64,000 bases of DNA, from the NCBI GenBank assembly GCA_030248215.1, contig JASANG010003085.1:1-64000 (forward strand), read 5' to 3'. Each line of letters begins with the position of its first letter. The stretch's first letter is position 1. The DNA is from Enoplolaimus lenunculus (lineage: Eukaryota > Nematoda > Enoplea > Enoplida > Thoracostomopsidae). A program made the translations under genes and the position numbers. Shown in pieces: positions 57,124 to 64,000 of this stretch. The notes beneath the pieces are model-generated. The model saw only the letters and a program-made list of their open reading frames with translations. It did not search any database and had not been told where the DNA came from.

Positions 57124-57400
57124 ATGGACAATTCTACACTGGAACTATCCACAAACATTGGAATTGCATCAAAACCGGATTCTCACAAGAATCAGAACGA
57201 AAATTTGGAGCTAAAATTTATGCGGTACTCAATTGGCGTTTAATTTACCGTTCGCTTCGACCTGGAACGCTCAACATTATTATACATCGTTAATTTTTTC
57301 CCATCGGACATTTTTGGACCTGCCACCGAAGTTCATTACAACGAATACTTAACACCTCGACGTTACTGTAAAGATTATCATAAGTCGCGGCGAGCTGTTA
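57124..57400 (+). pseudogene. Coding-looking segment with one in-frame stop
   Basis: Frame from ATG 57124 reads MDNSTLELSTNIGIASKPDS, HKNQNENLELKFMRYSIGV, then TAA, then FTVRFDLERSTLLYIVNFF and PSDIFGPATEVHYNEYL. The block is open before and after one stop. FTV.F.LERS..LYIV vaguely recalls the segment before TM1 of Cys-loop receptors, but no TM1 follows. Family unproven; it could be a remnant exon or chance. Confidence 0.25.
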
Positions 57401-57450
57401 TTTAGTGACCTGACGTTTGTATAGACATAAATCTGTTTATGAAGATCAAG

Positions 57451-57705
57451 TAAGGGTTGCGCTATACTTTTGTTGACGTCCGACGCTGTCCGTGCACCAG
57501 TACGGCGCCGTCCGTCACCGTGCGGTATCGTACGCAAATAACTCACGTACGATAACGTATGGTGATGGACCTTGACGGACGGCGCAGTACGGGCGACCAA
57601 CGGTGATGGACGGGGACGTACGCTTGACGCACAGTCACGGACAGCGTCGTACGAGCGACCCACAGTGACCGACGGCACCGGACGTCAAGTATAGCGCAAC
57701 CCTAA
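57451..57705. mobile_element. Family H MITE without the minisatellite
   Basis: TAAGGGTTGCGCTATACTTT left and CAAGTATAGCGCAACCCTA right. The interior is CGTCCG/CGGACG-rich foldback sequence, probably the ancestral form from which the 5.5-kb array grew. Confidence 0.8.
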
Positions 57706-57881
57706 GAGTTATTTCTGGTCGATCGAACATCAGTAAGCTCATTATGACAGTTTTGGCTTCAACCGGAAATTGTTAGAGCATCGGCGACACCGCAAAATTG
57801 TTTAGTGCGCGTAATCTATTCAGAAATTTATTATTCTATCACTTTTTTGGAAAACAACTTCGAAATATCGCGATTATCTTA

Positions 57882-58648
57882 TTGAGCGAAGCTCGGAGTT
57901 TCGCGAAGCGTTTTATGTTTTGTACTTGGGGGTCGAAAGGTGGATGTCCGTCCGCCCGTCTGTCCGTCTGTCCGTCCGAAAAGAATCTCAGGAACGGCGG
58001 AACCGATTTTCATAAACTTTTCTTGTTTGAAAGCCAATTGTTCTAGGGTGTTAACCTCGCATTGGGGCTTTAAAATTTTAAGCTGTTTATTAGCTACAAT
58101 CTAATTTGCATAATTAATTAAGCCTAAATTAGGACTTTCCACAATATTTCAGTAATTATTTCAGTTAGAAGCAATCTAATTTTAGCATTACAGGGTTTTA
58201 GGGTGCGAGAATTCTCCGTAGACTGTTTACAATCCTCCAAAACTGATAATTGAGTTGTTAGCTAATGGATAATTTGCATATTAGCATAGTTTGTAAGCCT
58301 AAATTAGGACTTATTACAATATTTCACTAATTATTAAGGTTAAAAGCAATATAATTTCAGCAATAAAGGGTTCTTAGGTGCGAGAAATTTGAATAAATTG
58401 TTTACAAGCATTCCAAACCGATAATTGAATAGTTAGCTAATAGCTAATTTACATATTACCTTAATTGACAAGACAAAACCAGGACTTTTTGAATTATTTC
58501 AATAAATATTAGGGTTTACTGAAGGTTTTTGGGTGCGAGGAATCCGAGGAAATTGCTTACAAACCTCCAAAACCGATAAATAAATAGTTAGCTAATAACT
58601 AATTTGCATTTTACATTAATTGCTTAAGTGTGTTTGAGCTTCGCTCAA
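57882..58648. mobile_element. Family J element with GTCC tract and 175-bp repeats
   Basis: TTGAGCGAAGCTC at the left is mirrored by GAGCTTCGCTCAA at the right. Inside: GTCCGTCCGCCCGTCTGTCC, GGAACGGCGGAACCGATTTT, then three imperfect units of about 175 bp (AAGCCTAAATTAGGACT at 58120 and 58294, a diverged form near 58470). Confidence 0.65.
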
Positions 58649-59219
58649 TAAATGTAGTCCCGCTACGACTGGTTGTCATGGACTGCTAACCAGTGTCTGG
58701 TTTATTATTTGCCAATTTTCTGTATACATTTGCTCGCTTTGTTCGATCTGTGTATTATTTCGCAGGTTCCACAACAAATCATTGTCTGTCTGTCGTCGTC
58801 GTATTTGTTTCGTATATTCAACCAATCTTTTATTACAATTATTACCAAATTAATTGCTATTGCCATTATTATCAGCGGTGAGCAAAGAACGTTTACAAGT
58901 TTAGAATAAAAGGTTCCATAAACCACAACAAGGTAACTGCAAAAGGTAATAGTCCGAACATCCAATCATTGTCGTCTTTCATATGCAAGAAATAAGCTAA
59001 ATTACGAACCTCAGACATTATTAAGGGGTTAAAGTTGTTTAGCTTCCGCTAGGAACATTTTGTCCCCAGAAATATTTTAACCATACGTGTACGACTTGTG
59101 TACTCTCTGTATGCCCCTTCCAAAATTGATTCAACCCTCACCTCCAGTATACCGAGCGAACTACAGACCTGAAAGATATTGGTACTAATATCAGGCGGAG
59201 TATAAATCATATTTGAATA

Positions 59220-59499
59220 ATGCAAAACCGAATAATAACTAATATATCAACAGTCAGTTTGCATTCAAATCATTGTGTTCCGATTCGCGAACGCTATCCT
59301 GATCTGGTTGACTCAACTGCGCTTCAAGCTACTTTTGGCATTTTGTTGTTTCTGCTGTTTTTGGGTGGAATAATTGGAAATGTTGCAGTTATTTACAATT
59401 TGGCGTGTACATTTGTTAAATTCCACGTTCGGCATGTATTTATCTGGAATTTGGCGATTGTTAATTTACTGTTAACTTGTGTTGCGCTACCAATAACAG
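59220..59499 (+). CDS. GPCR exon 1: N-terminus, TM1, TM2
   Basis: Starts at ATG 59220 (MQNRIITNIS) and ends ACA G|GTACAT, phase 1. There is no signal peptide, which is normal for class A. TM1 spans about residues 36-62 and TM2 about 72-93. The extracellular N-terminus is short (about 35 residues), as in peptide receptors. Confidence 0.88.
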
Positions 59500-62400
59500 G
59501 TACATGATTGTAATAGTTTAACCATTTAGGTTTGCACTTTGTGTATGCGACAAGAAAACTAATATGATTGATATTTAGTCGTTTTCAAGCGACAGAACTA
59601 AGAGAACCGTGCCGCAAACCAGGCCGCATAGATGAATTGTATAAATACCAGATACGCAAACAAAAAAATTAATATTTAAGCTTGAAACGGCGTTGTTATC
59701 TTATTTTGTACAGAAAACAGTAAAATTCGGTGGTTTTCTTAAATTTTAAAAGTAGCAAATATACACAATAAAAACGTTTTGGATGAATTTGGTTACTTAT
59801 GTTTCAACGACTTTTTCTTGCGCCCACTATGTGAAACATGGCGTTTTGTCCGAATACTGTTTTGGAAAACAGGAACAAAAGGAAATTGAATTTGAAAACC
59901 AGTGGCAACTGGTAAAATTAACACAATTAATGAACAGTAGTGGGAAATTGAAATTGTGTTTTAATGGAAAACACGCAATTTTAATTTCGTACGGCTGATT
60001 TCGCAAACGATGTCAGTGGGAAATTGAAACAGTTTTTCAAAGAGATTGGATAATTGATAAGCATAACTTAACACTGAAACTACTCAACATATTTCATTTT
60101 CGTCGGAATAATAAGTTGAAGTGTAAAATTTTAATTATTTTGAGGCACAATTTTGATTTTAATTTCAGGAGCGGCAGCATTTACTCGGAACTGGGTATTT
60201 GGTGCTTTTTTGTGCCATTCTGTGCCTGTACTGCAATGTGTCATTGTATTTGTAACTAGTTTTACTTTGGTAGCCATTGCAGTTGATCGAAGAATTGCAA
60301 TCAGTCCGGCGTCGGCCCAGTCAGGACTTGGCCAACAGGCTGTGTATTGTGTCAGTAAGTAATATCTTTGTAATTTAGTGAATTTACGCCATTTTGCGAT
60401 TTGATTTCGCTTCGCCTGACAACATCTGGCTACAGCTCATGCAGTTGTTGTGCACCACCGGCTTCGGCGAATATACGACAATTCGTCACCCGACAACTTT
60501 GGTGTAAGACTGTGTCCTAAGTCTAAGACTAAGTCTAAAGCTCAATCCTGATCATAACCTTCAGTCTAAGTATAACCCTAATGATAATATAGGCGACCAG
60601 TTGTTCTACTTACGTGATGTTGGGTATAAGATATCGGTCGACGAATTGTCGAACATCAAATTGTCGTTGTACCGGCTCTGGCTCAGATTGCTTCACCACC
60701 GGATCCACCCTGGTAATTAAAAAAGCTGAAAAATGGTTAAAGGGTTGTTTAGCAAGGCAACATTAAAATCGTTTTGGCACATGTTAGGGCAGTACTTAGC
60801 GCCGTTTTCAATCCCCCGGAGGAGTGGCTTGAAAATTGCCTGGCGTTGAAAAACAGAATCAATTTTAATATCTCTACTGGAACCAAAAATAGAGATTTCA
60901 ACAACTCCTGTCAGAACTGCACGGTCGGGACGACCCCTTTCCTCGAAGTACTGTGAATATACATGATTTTCCTCTTAATTCTACGAAAGATATGGTCACG
61001 CTGGGAATCGAACCTCGGACCTCTCGCTCGCGAGTCAAGCGCGCTACCCATTACACCACGCAACCGATATCCTAATTTCCTCTGGTGGTATATGCACAAG
61101 TATGTAATGTGTTAACATTACACACTCTGCACATACACAAACCGCGTATTACCCACAACTCCGAGCAAATTTAACACTAAAATTGCCTGTGGCTTCTTGC
61201 TTACTTCGCTTGCGAGCCGCTTGACTCGCCACTGCTTGCGAAGCCGAGCTTTGATTGGGGGGACTGGCAACCCTAGGCACAGCCCTGCCACTTGTACAAT
61301 TCACCGCAAGTTTAAGCACAAGCCTAAGCTTAAGATTAAGCCATAATTCAAAGCCTAAGTTATCACAATGTTTGAAACTTTTAAAACTATAGTGAGTCTA
61401 CAAAACCGTTATTTAAAATATTTTAGTATGTGGTTTCGGAATTTGCTCAGTAAAACTCATCAAAGCATTCGACTCCTGGCGGCTGGGTTTTAAGCACTGT
61501 TTATCAGATCATTAAGTGAATTCTACAAAAATGTAAATAAACAAATTTAGTCTAATTTGTACTAAACATACATACAGTTCAGTGACACATGTATGATTTT
61601 CAGGTGGGGAGACTTGAAGTTCGATGTTGTGTGTGACAGTGCCGCATCTATAGTACCCGAGACTAAACCTGTGACCTGCGAGATTGGACCCCGTTGTAAG
61701 ACTTTTTATCACTTTAATACCAAAAACTGAAAAACTTTAAAATGGTTTGTTTGACGCTTATTATCGAACAGTAAGCACAAGGCTTATGCCTAAGCATTTG
61801 CACTGTTAACAAAAAATTGCTTTGAACCACCAGCTAGCGACAAAATTTCACAAGCCGAAAACAGTACTCGCATTTTTTGTTCACGTTTCTGAACAAAGTT
61901 TGCTTTTGGATCAAATGGATTATTCAAAATGGGTACTGTTTGGGCCGTACATAAGGTTGTCCTGACTCCCTCCGAAAACCAAACTGTGGGCATATTCGTA
62001 TAAAAATAGCTTCGTTTTAACTTTTGGTTCCAATTGAATTTTTAACGTTGCCTTTGTTTTCCAGCTCCGGGAATGTTCAGCTCATGCCATCCCGTTTAGG
62101 TAACCAAGAGTCAAAATAAGCGGAAACCGTAACAAAAACTTGCGAGCTAAAAAGCAAACACAATTTTTCAATTCATTTGATGAACAAAATTTTAATTTCA
62201 ATTCTGTCTGGGGGATCGATCCCGGGGTTGTCCGTATTCTCGTTCTTGAACAGTTTAAGAATTTTAAAACAATTAACAATAAGACAGTCTTTCCAAAGGT
62301 TTATTAAATTTGCAAATTCCAATTTCAGTTGTGCTATCTTGGTTGTTTTCTTTTGTGATCTCGTTGCCTTACGGCGCCTTTGTTGCGCTTGGTACAAACC

Positions 62401-64000
62401 AAATTCCGGATACCAATGAAACCCTTTGCGGTGTGTTCTGTGGTGAACGATGGCCGAGTGACCTTTGGCAGCGTATGTTTGGATTATCAGTGTTTTTTGG
62501 ACAGTACCTGTTGCCGTCTGCATTCATATCGGTCAATTATTATATGGTTTTTCGTAACGTCAAAAATCAAACCGTTTTGCGGCTGCTGGCACAGAACATA
62601 TCATCGGTGAATGATTTAATTAATTTTAATATTTTAATTGTTTATTGTCATATTGGCCCATGGTATTAACCATAGGGGCCGACTTACTAACCCTTAGCCT
62701 AAATCTAGCCAACGGATATTCAGGTATGAAAAAATATCCGGATATGTATCCGAAAGAAAACGTGTATCTGGATTTCGGATATCCGGATATCCGCCGAATA
62801 TCCGCTGGATATCCGAAATGGTACTGCGTAAAAATATGTTGCAATAACTTACATTGTTTCGCCATAAATGTAGCTGGAGTTAACGAAAAGAGATTCTGTA
62901 TTCAACCCTAGAACAAGCAAAAAATTAGTCTAAAATTTAAGCCTACTCTATTACGGTCTAGTGAGAAAGCAAGCGCTAGTGTATCCAATGGGGGCGGGCC
63001 GGCGTACGCCACCCGTCAGAAATTTTTTGCGAAAAAATGGCACAGTACCTGCCTACCTACTATTTGGCGTAAAAAATAAGGTCCCAACCTTGCAATATTT
63101 CTCGTCAGAAACATTTGTGGTTAAAAATTGCGTTAAAACATTTACCAGCCGCCCATCAGAAATTTCTGGTTCCGCCGCTGAAAGCGGGGCACCACTAAAA
63201 GTAACACGGGCTGATGTTTGGACGATCTAGATATTTTAATGTGATTCTTTCTCTTGGAACGGAAAACTACTCATGTATATATGGTTCGGGGGGAGGGTGA
63301 CATTCGATAGAATTTCTGTAGCATTGGCTTAAATCAGACGGAACCAAACCAAATCATTTCAATTTCAGGTGGCCAACGCAGCCATTTATTAGCCAGTAGC
63401 AATGTTCTAAACCAAATACGCAGGCCAGAACTATTGCGGCAGTTTCAGAACAGTTTTATCCATTTTGTCGTTTTTAAAAGCGGACCTAAGTTAAGTAATA
63501 CTTAACTCATTGGCTTAACCTGATATTTTACAGATTAACAGTTCAAGCGTATTAACCTTGGTCAAATTCGAACTGTCAACTCATGATGCTTTCTTAATAA
63601 AAGCAAAACTATGGCTTTCAAGTTATGGTAATGGCTCACATCGGGCATTTATTTGTGTTTGCCTCAAAAATTTAAGCCTTCAATAAATAGGCGAATTACG
63701 TAATTATTGCAATATTACTTAAGTAAATACTTAAATAAGATTTCAGAAACTCAATCATTAACGAATTAAAGCAGTTTAAATTTTAGCGCAGTCGCATTCA
63801 AGCAGTCAAGAGACAGCGGAAAGTCAACCGGATGATCATGGCAATGTTACTGTCGTTTTTTACTGTTTGGCTTCCATGGCAAATAATGAATTTGATGCGC
63901 GATTTTGATGTTTATTGGATGTTTTTTACACACGACGCGTTTACGGTGATATTTTTGCTGTGCCATTTACTCGCAATGACCTCAGTCCTGTGGAACCCAA
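59220..64000 (+). CDS. Class A GPCR, neuropeptide Y/F receptor-like (3' end beyond window)
   Basis: Seven-transmembrane peptide receptor of the plasma membrane. Exon 1 has an N-glycosylation sequon (NIS, residue 8), TM1 with the GN pair (Asn54) and TM2 (NLAIVNLLLTCVALP). Exon 2 has TM3, with disulfide Cys109 and DRR at 133-135; the 24-residue spacing between them is exactly that of class A. Exon 3 has TM4 (VVLSWLFSFVISLPYG), an ECL2 with CGERWPS, and TM5 (FGQYLLPSAFISVNYY). Exon 4 has TM6 (RMIMAMLLSFFTVWLP) and TM7 ending LWNP, cut off inside NPxxY. The Cys..E.WPS ECL2 and the QYLLP of TM5 are typical of NPY/NPF/short-NPF receptors; the ligand is inferred, not shown. Odd points: TM2 Asp2.50 is Asn, DRY is DRR, and the exon 3/4 phase conflicts. 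Exon 1/2 and 2/3 phases match. Confidence 0.87.
60169..60354 (+). CDS. GPCR exon 2: TM3 and second intracellular loop
   Basis: Acceptor AATTTCAG, in phase with exon 1. Reads GAAAFTRNWVFGAFLCHS, then VPVLQCVIVFVTSFTLVAIA and VDRRIAISPASAQSG, ending A|GTAAGT at phase 1. The W..G..LC signature before TM3 is well kept. ICL2 after DRR is unusually rich in Ala, Ser, Gly and Gln. Confidence 0.88.
60994..61065 (-). tRNA. tRNA-like gene or pseudogene, anticodon CGC by position
   Basis: A 72-nt minus-strand sequence folds as a cloverleaf: acceptor GGTTGCG/CGTGACC (7 pairs with wobbles), D stem GTGT/GCGC, anticodon loop CTCGCGA, T loop TTCGATT. Two T-stem pairs and one anticodon-stem pair are mismatched. 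CGC would read alanine codons. The defects make a decayed tRNA or SINE head more likely than a working gene. It is in GPCR intron 2, antisense. Confidence 0.4.
62329..62606 (+). CDS. GPCR exon 3: TM4, ECL2, TM5
   Basis: Acceptor AATTTCAG, in phase with exon 2. It holds TM4 with the conserved Trp, an ECL2 with two Cys (LCGVFCGERWPS), TM5 with QYLLP, and the start of ICL3 (FRNVKNQTVLRLLAQNISS). I end it at TCG|GTGAAT (phase 0). The frame stays open to 62669, so the exact donor is uncertain. Confidence 0.85.
62722..62822. repeat. TATCCG repeat tract
   Basis: Dense (A)TATCCG and GGATATCC motifs on both strands (for example TTTCGGATATCCGGATATCC), in the presumed last GPCR intron. It can fold on itself. 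Confidence 0.7.
63805..64000 (+). CDS. GPCR exon 4 (partial): ICL3 end, TM6, TM7
   Basis: Open frame reading VKRQRKVNRMIMAMLLSFF, then TVWLPWQIMNLMRDFDVYW, then FLLCHLLAMTSVLWNP, reaching the window edge. The basic KRQRKVNRM end of ICL3 and the TVWLP of TM6 are diagnostic. Candidate acceptors AGCAG|TC or TTCAAG|CA both give phase 1, against phase 0 from exon 3. Confidence 0.85.

Noticed and set aside
58673-58965. Hydrophobic frames just upstream of the GPCR
   Set aside because: Low-complexity ATTATTA-rich sequence gives membrane-like peptides on both strands; no family motif and no splice link to 59220.

Overview
The window is intron- and repeat-rich eukaryotic DNA, roughly two-thirds A+T by eye. 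Most of it is non-coding and full of short non-autonomous transposons. Two animal membrane-protein genes can be assembled across introns on the plus strand. The first is a two-pore-domain (K2P) potassium channel at 6638-30643. The second is a peptide-type class A GPCR that starts at 59220 and runs off the right edge. The recurrent hexamer TTAGGC is the nematode telomere unit, and TWK-type K2P channels are expanded in nematodes. Long introns and heavy MITE load argue against a compact Caenorhabditis-like genome. A repeat-rich nematode, perhaps from the Dorylaimia/Enoplea side, is my inference and not proven.

Layout. 1-6.6 kb is intergenic, with one copy each of several inverted-repeat elements and a 21-bp minisatellite. 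6.6-30.6 kb is the K2P gene: twelve exons, with TM1, P1 (TIGYG), TM2, TM3, P2 (TVGLG) and TM4 in order, then a long hydrophilic tail. Its 13-kb intron 10 holds a GC-rich minisatellite, two copies of a larger repeat, and a tandem duplication. The longer copy of that repeat carries a two-finger C2H2 reading frame behind a CRE/TATA-like promoter. 30.6-59.2 kb is a transposon graveyard with a few coding-looking islands that I cannot name. 59.2-64.0 kb is the GPCR: TM1-2, TM3, TM4-5 and TM6-7 lie on four exons, and the sequence ends inside the TM7 NPxxY motif.

Repeat families recognised by comparing copies within the window: (A) a MITE whose interior is a TTAGGC array, with termini like GGCCAATGTTACTTTAAGGG; (B) a sister type ending GGCCCATGTATAGAACAGGG; (C) and (D) foldback MITEs beginning CACTG and built of GAGTCAAATTGACTC or GAGTTGATT motifs; (E) a 263-bp piggyBac-like MITE with TTAA flanks and a tRNA-like core, present as four copies of exactly equal length; (F) an element with AGGGTGCAACCGGAGG ends; (G) an element with TACTGTAGTGACTCGAATAA ends; (H) an element with AAGGGTTGCGCTATA ends, one copy of which has grown a minisatellite; (J) an element with TTGAGCGAAGCTC ends; (L) a foldback element with AACAAGAGTGTGCAACTGGG ends; (M) an element with TACTCTCTAAAA ends; a hAT MITE with CAGTGGCGGATCCAG ends and one perfect 8-bp target duplication; and a tRNA-headed SINE-like family.

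The two genes have no evident joint function beyond both being neuronal-type membrane proteins. Exon joins were made by reading splice sites and phases by eye. Three joins have a phase conflict and are flagged. No transcript evidence was available.
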